From Glycomyces amatae (lineage in GTDB: Bacteria; Actinomycetota; Actinomycetes; Mycobacteriales; Micromonosporaceae): 64,000 bases of DNA. The translations under genes and the position numbers were made by a program. The stretch is taken from the NCBI RefSeq assembly GCF_020991375.1, contig NZ_JAJLQZ010000014.1, positions 1 through 64,000 on the forward strand. Reading direction: 5' to 3'. Below, in pieces: positions 8,518 through 16,494 of the stretch. Within the stretch, counting starts at the first letter, position 1. Every line of letters starts with the position of its first letter. The notes beneath the pieces were generated by a model that was not told where the DNA came from, did no database searches, and saw only the letters and a list, made by a program, of their open reading frames with translations.

Positions 8518-8711
8518 CCGACGAGAACCACACCCTCCTGGCGCTCATCGCTGCAACGGTCCCGATCGGGCCGCAGCAGGTCGCGACAGCCGACCTCACC
8601 GTCGTCGACGCGCCTGCGTGGGCGGTCGGCGCCGAAACCCAAGGCCGTGCCGCGCTCGCGAAGACCCCCGCGTCCGCCGTCGGGTTCGACCCGGGGCACA
8701 CGCGTGCCTGA
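8514..8711 (+). CDS. Small hypothetical protein
   Basis: A 65-residue protein with a mildly hydrophobic first half (TLLALIAATVPIGPQQV) and an Ala-rich second half. The ATG lies at the ATGA overlap with the upstream mini-ORF. The stop is overlapped by the GTG of the next gene. G/C-rich third positions support coding. Not recognised. Confidence 0.55.
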   Translation: MTDENHTLLALIAATVPIGPQQVATADLTVVDAPAWAVGAETQGRAALAKTPASAVGFDPGHTRA

Positions 8712-8904
8712 CCGGCGCCACCGGGCGCACCTCGGGTCCATTCTGGTCGCGTGCACGTCTGTGATCGCCTCCCGCGCGGCCGTCGTTGCCGAGCACGTGC
8801 GGCACGCTATCGCGACACACACCCAGTGCGGCGGGGTCGGCGCGCATCACCGAGCGCGGGTGCGTGGACACGACCCGGTACCCGCTCACCGTGACGGCTT
8901 GTAG
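8705..8904 (+). CDS. Small hypothetical protein
   Basis: GTG 8705 overlaps the preceding stop and opens a 66-codon frame: an Arg/His-rich ends with an Ala/Val-rich middle helix (LVACTSVIASRAAVVAEHV). Third positions are strongly G/C. The opposite strand of 8825-9015 also has coding-like segments, so the strand assignment here is not secure, but this frame is the only uninterrupted one. Function unknown. Confidence 0.5.
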
Positions 8905-9015
8905 CGGCGCCGCGTGCTCGCTTCCCGTCAGCACGGTCGTCGCCAAGCGCGGTCGCCAGCGCGGCAGTGTCGACCTCCTCGGCGAGTGCGAGCACCTGCG
9001 CGGACTTGGCTTCAC
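8825..9015 (-). pseudogene. Possible gene remnant downstream of the HAD gene
   Basis: Reading away from the HAD gene on the minus strand, coding-like segments occur in changing frames: KSAQVLALAEEVDTAALATA, then LTGSEHAAPLQAVTVSGYRV, then from about 8822 downward CVAIACRTCSATTAAREAI, the last change falling in a GTGTGTG run. A GTG at 9015 overlaps the HAD stop as GTGA. No single frame gives a whole gene, and the last part overlaps the plus-strand ORF 8705-8904. It is a decayed or mis-sequenced gene, or chance antisense composition. Confidence 0.3.
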
Positions 9016-9509
9016 GCTTGGCGGAACCAGACGTCGAGTGTTGCGAGATCGCGGTGCGTGAGGCCTTTGGCGGCGTCAACGGGGTGGAGCAGGGCACGGC
9101 CAGGGTGGCGAGCGGCGACCCAGTCGATGTCCGCGCCGGTGATTTCGTCGTCGACCCACACGAACGGACGTCCACCGGCCCATGTGGTCAGCGCGCGCGT
9201 TTTCCAGTGCAGGTTCCACCAGCGGTCTTCGCGTTCGTCGGCACTTGAGGGTGCTGGCCAGCGCACCACCGGCAATCGAGGCAGCCCCAGCAGCGGCGCC
9301 AATACGGTATTGGCATGATCTTCCCAGGTTGTGGCCCAGACCAGCGCACATGGGAACCCGGTCAGTCGATCGCCCAAGGTGGGGTCGATTCCCGCGAGGT
9401 ACGGCTCTGCGGCGGCCGTTGCCGCCTTGTTGCTGTTGTGCCTGCCGAAAGGAATCACGGTCCCGTCGACGTCGAGAAAGAGCAATGGTCGGTCGTCATC
9501 CTCAGTCAT
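9012..9509 (-). CDS. HAD-superfamily phosphatase-like protein (copy 2)
   Basis: A 165-residue HAD protein. Motif I is LDVDGTVIPF near residues 11-20 with both aspartates, a VWATTWEDHAN segment carries the motif II threonine near residue 60, and PFVWVDDEITGAD near residue 118 supplies the acidic motif. Length and motif order match 349-861 and 54338-54910, though DGT replaces DGV and WVDDE replaces WCDDE. The ATG is followed by an acidic MTEDDDRP start. It is transcribed alone or with the remnant at 8825-9015. Substrate unknown. Confidence 0.8.
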   Translation of the reverse strand: MTEDDDRPLLFLDVDGTVIPFGRHNSNKAATAAAEPYLAGIDPTLGDRLTGFPCALVWATTWEDHANTVLAPLLGLPRLPVVRWPAPSSADEREDRWWNLHWKTRALTTWAGGRPFVWVDDEITGADIDWVAARHPGRALLHPVDAAKGLTHRDLATLDVWFRQA

Positions 9510-9670
9510 GTCCTCCTCGTCGTAGGTGCCCGGGGGCGGTCAACGCCCCGGCCTGGCTAGGCGGTCGGGATGCGACCACGTGATTGCGGTATGACGCACC
9601 ACAGTCGGGCAACATTTCCGTCCAGAAGCGTTGCAGTGCAACATGAGTCGATATCATAGAGAGACCATAG

Positions 9671-9680
9671 TAGACGTCTA
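9671..9680. promoter_or_regulatory. Palindrome upstream of the 9699 gene
   Basis: TAGACGTCTA is a perfect 10-bp palindrome 18 bases before the ATG at 9699, inside an AT-richer stretch (gatatcatagagagaccata) that contrasts with the flanks. It is a plausible operator or promoter-proximal site; no cognate regulator can be named. Confidence 0.3.
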
Positions 9681-9698
9681 GAGACTCCGGAGCCAGTG

Positions 9699-10277
9699 AT
9701 GAGCGATGCAGCTACGCCGTCTGCGACGAAGACGGCTGTCGCGGGGAAGTTGACTGGTGACGAGTACATGAAGCTCCTGGAACAGCGCCGGGACGCGTGG
9801 GAAGCCGCTCACCCCGCCCGTGAAGCCGTCCAGGCGCAGATTGAGCGCATCAAGCGAGACTTCCCCGGAGTGAACCCGGTCATCAGGTCTGACTGGAAGC
9901 CGCCGGTTGCGCTTCTGGAGTGGTTCATCGAGCCTGGTGACGAAAACCTGGTGGAACTCCCCGAACCGAAGCCGAAGCGCCAGCCGCAGCCGCGTGTGTA
10001 CCGGTCCGCGGCATCCCTCCGAGAAGAACGGGACCGGCTCGCCTCGCGCCGTGCTGCGATCATCGGCATGGATGACGACGGCGACATGGCCATCGTGAAC
10101 CTCTCGCCGTTCGCCCGGTCGAAAGCGGCCCGCGCCGCCGGCAGGCGACGCTTCGCCAAACTCGACCGCGACCTTGCACGCGTCGCGAGCCTGAACCGGC
10201 GCATTGACGCGCTGGACTTCCGGATCGCTGCCGCCGAAACGCGGGAAGCCCGAGCTGCGGCGAAGGAGCAAATGTGA
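9699..10277 (+). CDS. Hypothetical protein with C-terminal coiled coil
   Basis: A 192-residue, strongly charged protein. The N-terminal half has a helix (YMKLLEQRRDAWEAAHPARE) and a Pro/Lys-rich linker. The C-terminal half from about residue 105 is rich in Arg, Ala, Glu and Leu with heptad-like spacing (SLREERDRLASRRAAI, LDRDLARVASLNRRIDALD), predicting a coiled coil. ATG 9699 is preferred over GTG 9696 because CGGAG lies nine bases before it. The next gene starts inside its stop. Not recognised; it could be a phage-type structural or DNA-associated protein. Confidence 0.75.
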   Translation: MSDAATPSATKTAVAGKLTGDEYMKLLEQRRDAWEAAHPAREAVQAQIERIKRDFPGVNPVIRSDWKPPVALLEWFIEPGDENLVELPEPKPKRQPQPRVYRSAASLREERDRLASRRAAIIGMDDDGDMAIVNLSPFARSKAARAAGRRRFAKLDRDLARVASLNRRIDALDFRIAAAETREARAAAKEQM

Positions 10278-10762
10278 CCACTGAGGCCATGCCCGCGGAC
10301 GCCGCTGACGTCGACCAGAGCCTCGCCGACGAACCCGTTCGGTGCCAGGACTGCGACGACGGGGAAGCGCCCGTCTGTGCCTGGTGTTGGATATGCGAAC
10401 GGTGCATAGCAGGCCCAGGTGCGTGCGGTGACTCCTGCGATTTCCGGTGCACAGCAGCCGAAGCCGACCGGCAACGCATCGAGGACATCAGCGCCCGTCT
10501 CGCGGCTGCGACCCCAGGGCCGTGGCAGTACGAGCACGGCAGCGACCTCCACGGTGCTGATGAGGGCGCCGAGGTCCACTACGTCACCGATGTTGTTGCC
10601 ATGGCCGACGACGACCCGCCGCTGTGCTCGTTCTACTCGCGAGCTGACGCCGAACTGGTCGCCGGTGCACCGGACGACCTTGCGTTCCTCCTCGGTCGCA
10701 TTGCCGACCTCGAGACACGTTTGGGCAACGCGACCGCCAGCAGCGCGAACGAAAGGCACTGA
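10274..10762 (+). CDS. Cys-rich actinophage-type hypothetical protein
   Basis: A 162-residue protein. Residues 22-60 hold a dense cysteine cluster (CQDCDDGE, CAWCWICERC, CGDSCDFRC) expected to bind zinc. The C-terminal part, with TPGPWQYEH, DPPLCSFYSRADAELVAGAP and a final coiled-coil-like helix, resembles the common phage accessory pattern in which a sample-like head domain precedes ADAELIAAAP. GTG 10274 overlaps the previous stop (ATGTGA), and the next gene follows after two bases. Role unknown. Confidence 0.72.
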   Translation: MTTEAMPADAADVDQSLADEPVRCQDCDDGEAPVCAWCWICERCIAGPGACGDSCDFRCTAAEADRQRIEDISARLAAATPGPWQYEHGSDLHGADEGAEVHYVTDVVAMADDDPPLCSFYSRADAELVAGAPDDLAFLLGRIADLETRLGNATASSANERH

Positions 10763-10764
10763 AC

Positions 10765-11430
10765 ATGGGACGAATACTGCGGCGCGTGCCGCTTGATTTC
10801 GACTGGCCGCAGCGGCGGACCTGGCACGGATTCATCACACCCGCGGCGCTGCGCGAACAACCATGCCCAGGCTGCGAACGCGGGTACACCCCGGAAGCCG
10901 AGCGCCTGTTTGACCGCTGGTACGGACGAGCGCCGTTCGACCCTGCCAGCAACGGCAGCACACCACTCACCGCGGCGACTCCCGCCGTGCGCGACGCTGC
11001 GGAGCGCCATATTGCCGCTGCTCCCGACTACTACGGCGCGGACGACGCCGCCGTCGACCGTGAAGCCGAACGTCTCGCCCGGCTATGGAACCGCCAATGG
11101 CGTTACCACCTGACGCAAACGGACGTGGACGCGCTCGTTGACGCCGGCCGCCTCGTCGAGTTCACACACACATGGACGCCCCAGCACGGCTGGCGACCCA
11201 AGCAGCCGCTGGTGATGCCGACGGCGACGGCGGTCAACGCATGGTCGTTGCACGGGTTCGGGCACGACAGCCTCAACGCGGCCGCGGTCATCAAAGCCCA
11301 CTGCGCCCGTGCCGACCTTGCGTTCTTGTGCGCCACATGTCAGGGACATGGCACTATCGAACAGTACGCAGGCCAGCGGGCCGCAACGGCAGCATGGGAG
11401 CCTGCGGCACCTCCCGCAGGCGACGGCTAG
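10765..11430 (+). CDS. Actinophage-type VPLDFDWP protein, N-terminal part
   Basis: A 221-residue protein opening MGRILRRVPLDFDWP, followed by a TWHGF segment, a CPGCERGYTPEAE zinc-type pair, a WRYHLTQTDVDALVDAGRLV helix and CATCQGHGTIEQY near the end. From memory, this start, the CxxC pairs and the ending are typical of a widespread actinobacteriophage and plasmid hypothetical family. The family normally continues with a QLWE(T)SEGSPISP tail; here a TAG at 11428-11430 interrupts exactly before that tail, which continues in frame to 11658. ATG 10765 has AAAGG upstream. Confidence 0.75.
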   Translation: MGRILRRVPLDFDWPQRRTWHGFITPAALREQPCPGCERGYTPEAERLFDRWYGRAPFDPASNGSTPLTAATPAVRDAAERHIAAAPDYYGADDAAVDREAERLARLWNRQWRYHLTQTDVDALVDAGRLVEFTHTWTPQHGWRPKQPLVMPTATAVNAWSLHGFGHDSLNAAAVIKAHCARADLAFLCATCQGHGTIEQYAGQRAATAAWEPAAPPAGDG

Positions 11431-11658
11431 CAACTGTGGGAAACCATCTCAGAAGGCTCCCCCATCAGCCCCGTGTTCGCTACCGCAGACGCACTCGCCG
11501 CATGGATGGCCGCGAACGGTCACGCGTCCAGCGCCGCCGCCGCGCAGGCCTTCATCGCTGACGGCTGGGCGCCCACCGCCGGCACCGTCGGCGGGACCGC
11601 CCTATCCGGTGTCGAATGCATGGCCGCGACCACGCGAACGGGGACCGGTCGTGCCTGA
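11431..11658 (+). pseudogene. In-frame continuation of the VPLDFDWP protein after TAG
   Basis: Directly after the TAG the same frame reads QLWETISEGSPISPVFAT, then ADALAAWMAANGH and AQAFIADGWAPTAG, to TGA 11656-11658. The preceding codons are GGC TAG, and relatives that I remember have Gly-Tyr there, so TAG probably replaced TAC or TAT. A GTG at 11473 could restart translation but lies inside the conserved block. It is either a nonsense allele, readthrough, or a single-base error. Confidence 0.6.
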
Positions 11659-11729
11659 ACCTTCACGCTCCCTGCGCCTCGCCATCAGACTCGCACTACC
11701 GACCTGCAACTGAGAAAGCGAACCCCGGC

Positions 11730-12329
11730 ATGACTGCCCTAATCCCCACCACCGTCGACGACCTGGAACGCCTCCAGTGCCTGCTGCTGGCACACACGGC
11801 CCGGCTCGCGCCCTGGCCCATCCACACGGCAGCCGTCACCGGCCCGACCATGGTCGCGTGGCACGCCGCGCAAGGCACCGTCCGCCTGTGGCTCGCGGAC
11901 AGGGCCGCCACCACTGACCCCGAACATGCGTGGATAGGCCCGCTTCACGCTGCCGCGTGCGAGCACTACATCGCCGCCGGACTCATTGCCTACACGGCCG
12001 CGAACGTCAGCGCCGCAGCCGCAGACACGCTCGCCGCCCGTAGCTACAAGACCGCCGCGGACACGGACCCGGCAGTGCCCATGCTGGACGCATTGACCGG
12101 CCTCGCTGGTGACGTCGTCGCTGAACAGGCCGCCTCCCGGCTCGCCGCCAATTTTGACAACGGCACCTGGAAGACCGCGCTTGTCCAGCTTGCTGCGGCG
12201 TACGACGTGGCACCTGCATACGCGCTCGCCGCAACGGCCATTGAGCCTCATACCGGGGCTGTGGCCATGCCAGACGTCGATGACGCCCCGGTGAAAGCCC
12301 CGAAGATCGCCCCGGGCATCCTCGTGTAG
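11730..12329 (+). CDS. Hypothetical Ala-rich protein
   Basis: A 199-residue, very Ala-rich, predicted all-helical protein (TAANVSAAAADTLAARSY, LVQLAAAYDVAPAYALAAT). ATG 11730 is chosen because upstream in-frame codons overlap the preceding gene remnant and are not coding-like; CCCCGG rather than a classical ribosome site precedes it. Its composition resembles small actinophage accessory proteins. There are no membrane segments of sufficient hydrophobicity. A 20-codon GTG ORF at 11651-11713 lies just upstream and may be a leader. Confidence 0.65.
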   Translation: MTALIPTTVDDLERLQCLLLAHTARLAPWPIHTAAVTGPTMVAWHAAQGTVRLWLADRAATTDPEHAWIGPLHAAACEHYIAAGLIAYTAANVSAAAADTLAARSYKTAADTDPAVPMLDALTGLAGDVVAEQAASRLAANFDNGTWKTALVQLAAAYDVAPAYALAATAIEPHTGAVAMPDVDDAPVKAPKIAPGILV

Positions 12330-12356
12330 CCCGCCCACTCCCAGCACGTCCGGTGA

Positions 12357-12380
12357 CCTGTCGTGCCCACGTACGACAGG
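12357..12380 (+). terminator. Perfect 8-bp hairpin after the 11730 gene
   Basis: CCTGTCGT and ACGACAGG form a perfect 8-bp stem around an 8-base loop (gcccacgt), 27 bases after the stop of the upstream gene. There is no U-run, as is common for actinobacterial hairpin terminators, so it may end transcription or stabilise the 3' end. Confidence 0.5.
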
Positions 12381-12507
12381 CCAACGGGCTTCCCATGCCA
12401 CGCCGGGCCCGGCCAAGTGCAGCGCAGCAGAACGCACCCCGAGCGTCGGACCCACAAGGAATACTGGGCACTGCACCACCAACACCACTCCGAACGAAAG
12501 CGCACCC

Positions 12508-12711
12508 ATGACCGCAGCGCAACCCCACGTCAACCCTTCACCCGCCCGCCACGACGGCACCGGCACGACCACAGTCGGGTCCCCGCTGTTCCTCGCCCCG
12601 CCACCCACCGACGACGCCAACACCGCCACGCTCACCGCTCAGGGCCACTCGCCTGCGAACGACGACAAGCCCAGAACACTGCCCATCTTGCGGTTCTCCG
12701 CTGGCAACTAA
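12508..12711 (+). CDS. Small Pro/Thr-rich hypothetical protein
   Basis: A 67-residue low-complexity protein (Pro, Thr, Asp, Ala rich; TVGSPLFLAPPPTDDANT). ATG 12508 follows aacgaaagcgcacc, a weak purine site. It sits between two hairpins. Its composition suggests a disordered peptide; function unknown. Confidence 0.45.
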   Translation: MTAAQPHVNPSPARHDGTGTTTVGSPLFLAPPPTDDANTATLTAQGHSPANDDKPRTLPILRFSAGN

Positions 12712-12739
12712 CCATCATGGCCGGCGCTGGGGTGCAGCG

Positions 12740-12755
12740 CCGTACGAAAGTACGG
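12740..12755 (+). promoter_or_regulatory. Hairpin with GAAA tetraloop
   Basis: CCGTAC-GAAA-GTACGG is a perfect 6-bp stem closed by a GNRA tetraloop, followed by tttcgataac. It lies 28 bases after the 12508 gene and 45 bases before the start at 12801, so it could be a weak terminator or a 5'-leader structure of the next gene. Confidence 0.4.
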
Positions 12756-12800
12756 TTTCGATAACTACCACCCCCATGCGACGCCCACCCAGGAGAGACC

Positions 12801-13166
12801 GTGAATCTGATGGACACCATTGACGTCTTTAACGGCCCGAACGGCACGTTCGCTCACGAAACTGTCAAGCGGGCGCTCTACGCTCGCGCCTGCGAATCAA
12901 ACGACCGCGCCTGGCCAGCGTGGTCGAAACGCGAGACTGTTGCTGTCGCCATCGTTCTCATCAGCCGCGAGCGGCTGCTGTATGACGAGGACATGGGGTT
13001 TCGCACGCTCCCCGAGGCAGCCCGGTTCGTGTCGAACACCTTGCTGCACCCGCTCGGAACTGACGATGAAATGAAAGGGTTCTTTGCGGCGATTCGGGCC
13101 CGAGTTGACGCTGAGCATTTCGACGTTGTTTGGGACGGCGAGCCCCGCGCATACTCCAACTGTTGA
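12801..13166 (+). CDS. GPNG-family small protein, copy 1
   Basis: A 121-residue protein of a family duplicated in this region. Landmarks are FNGPNGTFAHETVKRALYAR, AWPAWSKRETVAVAIVL, LLHPLGTDDEMKGFFAAIRA and RVDAEHFDVVWD. GTG 12801 has GGAG six bases upstream and is preferred over the ATG nine bases on. Copies are 13827-14168 and the C-terminal part of 14230-14849. All-helical soluble fold likely. The duplication suggests selection for variants, as in immunity or anti-restriction proteins, but there is no direct evidence. Confidence 0.72.
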   Translation: MNLMDTIDVFNGPNGTFAHETVKRALYARACESNDRAWPAWSKRETVAVAIVLISRERLLYDEDMGFRTLPEAARFVSNTLLHPLGTDDEMKGFFAAIRARVDAEHFDVVWDGEPRAYSNC

Positions 13167-13267
13167 GCGAACCGCAGTGTCCGTGCCGCAGGCACGCCGA
13201 CGCGTGCCTGTCCTGAATGCGATAGTGGAACCACTGACCTCCAGTGAACGAGAGAATCGAGCCAGCC

Positions 13268-13570
13268 ATGACCGAACATGCACTGTCGCTGCAGGACCTT
13301 CCGCCGATCCGCCAAGGTGGCGTCGGGAAAACCGAAGCGATCCTGCGGGGCACTACGTTCCAACACCACCGGGACGAAGCGCCGCAGCACTCGACGATCC
13401 GAAGCGACCGCGTGAAGCCGCTCCTGCGAGTAGGCGGGTCAGCGGCTTACCTCTCCGAGGTCTACCAGACGATCATCGTTGACACGCCTCCGCACACCAT
13501 GGACGACGTCCGTGCCGACATGAACACCAGCGTGCTCCATGAGGTGCACCAGAACGGCAATGCCGCATGA
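13268..13570 (+). CDS. Hypothetical protein
   Basis: A 100-residue protein that I do not recognise, with a SEVYQTIIVDTPPHTMDDV segment and a His-rich stretch near residue 37. ATG 13268 was chosen over the upstream GTG 13244 because AGAATCGAGCC precedes it and the upstream codons look non-coding. The stop overlaps the next ATG (ATGA), placing it at the head of the coupled run 13268-14168. Confidence 0.62.
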   Translation: MTEHALSLQDLPPIRQGGVGKTEAILRGTTFQHHRDEAPQHSTIRSDRVKPLLRVGGSAAYLSEVYQTIIVDTPPHTMDDVRADMNTSVLHEVHQNGNAA

Positions 13571-13827
13571 GCGGCGACAGTGCCACCCCGGGCATCACCA
13601 ACACGGACCATCAGCCGATCTCCCGCGACGACTACGCGGCGCATCTCCACGAGAGGCTTGCGACGTTCGACCCGGATACGGCGCGCCCCGGAGCGACCCT
13701 GAATGAAGCCGAAGGCCGCGTTGCCGCAGAACTGCTCGACGTGCTCGCTGCTGCCTACCCTGGTGAAGACCTCGGCCGTCTTGCTCGCGCCATGGCAGTT
13801 CGTCTCTACGACAAGTTGGGGATTTGA
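13567..13827 (+). CDS. LNEAEGR-family small protein
   Basis: An 86-residue helical protein ending LNEAEGRVAAELLDVLAAAY ... RLARAMAVRLYDKLG. The same pattern forms the N-terminal domain of the ORF at 14230 (LNDSEERIAGELLSLI ... QVARAAEQFQLKLGGEE). Here it is a separate gene whose TGA overlaps the ATG of a GPNG-family gene; at 14230 the two are on one polypeptide, implying that the two proteins act together. Function unknown. Confidence 0.65.
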   Translation: MSGDSATPGITNTDHQPISRDDYAAHLHERLATFDPDTARPGATLNEAEGRVAAELLDVLAAAYPGEDLGRLARAMAVRLYDKLGI

Positions 13828-14168
13828 TGGACATGGCTACTGACGACGTGCTCAACGGTCCGAACGGTGACTTCGCCACCGCAGTTGTGTACCAGGCCCG
13901 CCTCGCGCTCAATAACGCCGCGCATGGGAAACCCTGGCATGACATGCCTGACTACGCGCATGCAGCCGTTGCGCTCGCCTTGGGCGACACGGACCAGATG
14001 GCTGCTGCGGGCTCCACGACGCTCACCAGCGTCATGGACATCGTCAGTTCTCACCTGGCCGAGCCGTTCCGGACGATGGCCGAAGCTGAAGACTTCTTCT
14101 TTGCGGTTCGGGCCCGCGTCGATGAGGAAACCTACGCTGCGTTCTGGGACCGGCTGCCGCAAGAGTGA
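13827..14168 (+). CDS. GPNG-family small protein, copy 2
   Basis: A 113-residue paralogue of 12801-13166: VLNGPNGDFATAVVYQARLA, YAHAAVALALGDTDQ and FFFAVRARVDEETYAAFWD align in order. ATG 13827 shares its A with the TGA of the preceding gene. Copy 1 lacks the LNEAEGR partner; copy 2 has it upstream as a separate gene; copy 3 has it fused. Unknown role. Confidence 0.72.
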   Translation: MDMATDDVLNGPNGDFATAVVYQARLALNNAAHGKPWHDMPDYAHAAVALALGDTDQMAAAGSTTLTSVMDIVSSHLAEPFRTMAEAEDFFFAVRARVDEETYAAFWDRLPQE

Positions 14169-14229
14169 AACGGTCCTGAACTTTGCAGGTCCGCCCCATC
14201 GTCAACGTTGCATCTTGAAAGGGCCACCC

Positions 14230-14849
14230 ATGACCGACTTGAACGACTCTGAAGAACGCATCGCTGGTGAGCTTCTCTCGCTCATCGACTTCACCTCTCG
14301 TGTCCTCTTCGCGACCCATGGGTCTGACTACCAGCATCAGAAAACCGGGCAGGTTGCTCGAGCTGCTGAGCAGTTCCAGCTCAAGCTCGGCGGTGAGGAA
14401 TGGGAAGCGCTTCCGGACCCGATCGACCAAGACAAGGTCGAGGCGTTCGTTGCCGTGAACGCGCAGCATTATGCGCTTGGCCGGGTCTTGTACCCGGGTG
14501 GGAAACCACGGGACTCTTTGGCGGACGCCAGCGATCCCTTCACGGGTCCTGAGCGCATGTTCGCAGCTGAGACGGCGCACCGAGCTCGGGTAGCGCTGGC
14601 TTGCAACACCGCTGGCGAAGCATGGCCCCGTGGTCCGGTCGCGAGACCGCTGCCGTCGCCATCGTCTTGGTCGACCTGGAACGGCTCAACGCTGAAGGCC
14701 TCCACTCCCTGAACGCCGCGCTCCAGTACGTCACCGACGGCATGATGCATCCGCCCGCACCAGGAGACGCCCCGGCGTTCTTTGCGGCTATTCGCGCCCG
14801 CGTGGACGCGGAAGCGTACGAGAAGGCCTGGGACGCTGCCAGTATCTGA
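14230..14849 (+). pseudogene. Fused LNEAEGR plus GPNG protein, frameshifted
   Basis: ATG 14230 (after GGGCCACCC, weak) opens a frame with the LNEAEGR-like domain, a linker, then the GPNG-like start DPFTGPERMFAAETAHRARV up to GEAWP. Homology continues in another frame: WSGRETAAVAIVLVDLERL, DAPAFFAAIRARVDAEAY, to TGA 14849. In copy 1 the junction codes WPAWS; here the cccc run at 14626-14629 lacks one base. Restoring it would give a single protein of about 206 residues. Confidence 0.72.
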
Positions 14850-14930
14850 CCTTCCCCTGCCACTGGGCGCACGCCTTGGTCCTCCTTCGGTTCGGCAGTA
14901 GGCCGGGCCACCAGGAGGAAGGATTAGCGG

Positions 14931-15218
14931 ATGCATGACAGGATCGTGTGGTACCTGGACGTGAACGCGCACGAGGTCGATGGCCGCTACGACGTTGCGG
15001 GTGCGGCAGCGGCCTGGCAACTCCTTGGCAACGTTGCCGCCGAGCGCCTCCGCGTCGACGTTCCGGGCGACTGGGTTCAAGATGCCCAGTTCGCGGACGA
15101 ACGTCTGGACCGCGGCGAGCTCACCGGGCGCATCGGCGACCAGATGCGGATCGGCCTGCAACGGTGGATCGTGACCGGCATTGACGTCGTTGACCCGTGG
15201 GCTGCGGTAGCGAAGTAG
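14931..15218 (+). CDS. Small hypothetical protein
   Basis: A 95-residue protein (MHDRIVWYLDVNAHEVDGRY at the start) with an excellent AGGAGGAAGG ribosome site seven to ten bases before ATG 14931. Predicted mixed alpha/beta, acidic, soluble. It ends 60 bases before the convergent CoiA-like gene. I do not recognise the family. Confidence 0.7.
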   Translation: MHDRIVWYLDVNAHEVDGRYDVAGAAAAWQLLGNVAAERLRVDVPGDWVQDAQFADERLDRGELTGRIGDQMRIGLQRWIVTGIDVVDPWAAVAK

Positions 15219-15277
15219 CGTCAGCCTGCCGGGGCGGGTACGTCGTTGCACAGCGGCTCTGCCTTGGTGGGCTGGAG

Positions 15278-16494
15278 TCACCACACCAGCCGCAGCGGCT
15301 CCGGTGCATTTCGGCGCAGCCGTGGCGGGCGCACCAGGCCGCCCTTGGGCACCGTAACAGGCTGGACCTGCGGCGCGTTGTCGCCGACGTCCGCATGTTC
15401 GACAAGTGCGAGCTGCGCAGCGAGTTCGTGCAGCGGCCGGTCGCAGTCCGGACACAGGGACACGATCCAACCGGTGCCGCCGTACAGTAGGAGCGTGCCG
15501 ACGCGGGCACAGCGAGCGCATGCGGCGCGGTAGGGGCCGGCACGACCGGCCATCCGTACGCGAACGCGATCAGTGGCGCCGCCATGTTGGCGTCAGTGCG
15601 GCGCACCCACGCGGTGGCCAAGCGCGGCTTCCCGAAGTCGAGACAGGGCCCGTTCAAGGCGACCGGGACGGTCCGGCCGTGCAAGATCGACGCGACCACG
15701 ACACTGAGCGGCACGGGCTTTCCCGACCGCCATGCGACCTTCGCGCGCCGCTGAAGCCACAGCCCGAACCGCCACGGCTGCCGCGTCGACGCCAGACGTT
15801 CCGGGACACCGCCAGCTGCCAAGATCGCCTCCCACGTCCACGCAGGCGTTTGCGGACGCGCCACCAGGAACGGTTTCCCGCTCGCGTTCGAAGTTGGGTC
15901 GGCGCGACGGGCGTGGAGGCCGGCGAGCGGCTGCCGCGGCAGCGCCCGTGCCCCGTCGACCACCATCCAGTCCCCAGTGGAGCCGAGTTCAAGCAGCAGC
16001 GACGGTGCCGCACCGAACCAGCCGCGCCGCTGCGTTGTCACCCAGCAGACCTCAACTCCAGCGGCCGCGTACGTTTCCGACCGGTCCCGGAGGTCGCGGG
16101 CGCTGACAGCCGCCAGCTGCGCTTCGAACGCGATCCGGCGCCCACCCGGGCCGGTCGCGAGCACATCCGCCCGCCAGTTGTCCCCGGACACCTCGAGCGC
16201 GGCCGCCCAGCCTGGAACTGCGCGCACGAGACCGGCGAGCAGACCCTTGAGCTGGTGATGCTCGACGCTTTCGCCTGCCGACAGCCAGCAGTCCGACACG
16301 GCACGGTGCCGGAAGTAGAACGGGCGGTGCCGGTGCTGCGGCGCGTGCACGGCATCCATGACCGCTCCACAAGCACGACACGTCAACGGTGCCTTGGTCC
16401 GGTGCACGACGTGCCACCATGCGGCGGGCTGGCCGGCGACGAACTCGGTCACGTCCAGGACGCCGAGGTGGGCGTGCCGGGCTGTCAACGCCAT
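15278..16494 (-). pseudogene. CoiA-like nuclease with C-terminal Zn ribbon, split by a frameshift
   Basis: The N-terminal part from ATG 16494 has a CRACG zinc pair, PFYFRHRA, then SVEHHQLKGLLAGLV, ALEVSGDNWRADVLAT, IAFEAQLAAVSARDLRDR and a VEVCWVTTQRR strand. This is the layout of competence protein CoiA, a PD-(D/E)XK-like domain. Homology then moves frame at about 15532-15536 (gggg run): the C-terminal part reads AACARCARVGTLLLYGG, SLCPDCDRPLHELAA, ending at 15278. CoiA-like proteins on mobile elements probably act on DNA during uptake or recombination. Its ATG lies inside the stop region of the upstream gene, so the pair is coupled. One restored base would give about 405 residues. Confidence 0.72.

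Noticed and set aside
12363..12764. Plus-strand ORF beginning in the 12357 hairpin
   Set aside because: Arg/His-rich shadow of the 12508 gene frame; starts inside a stem-loop and has poor composition.
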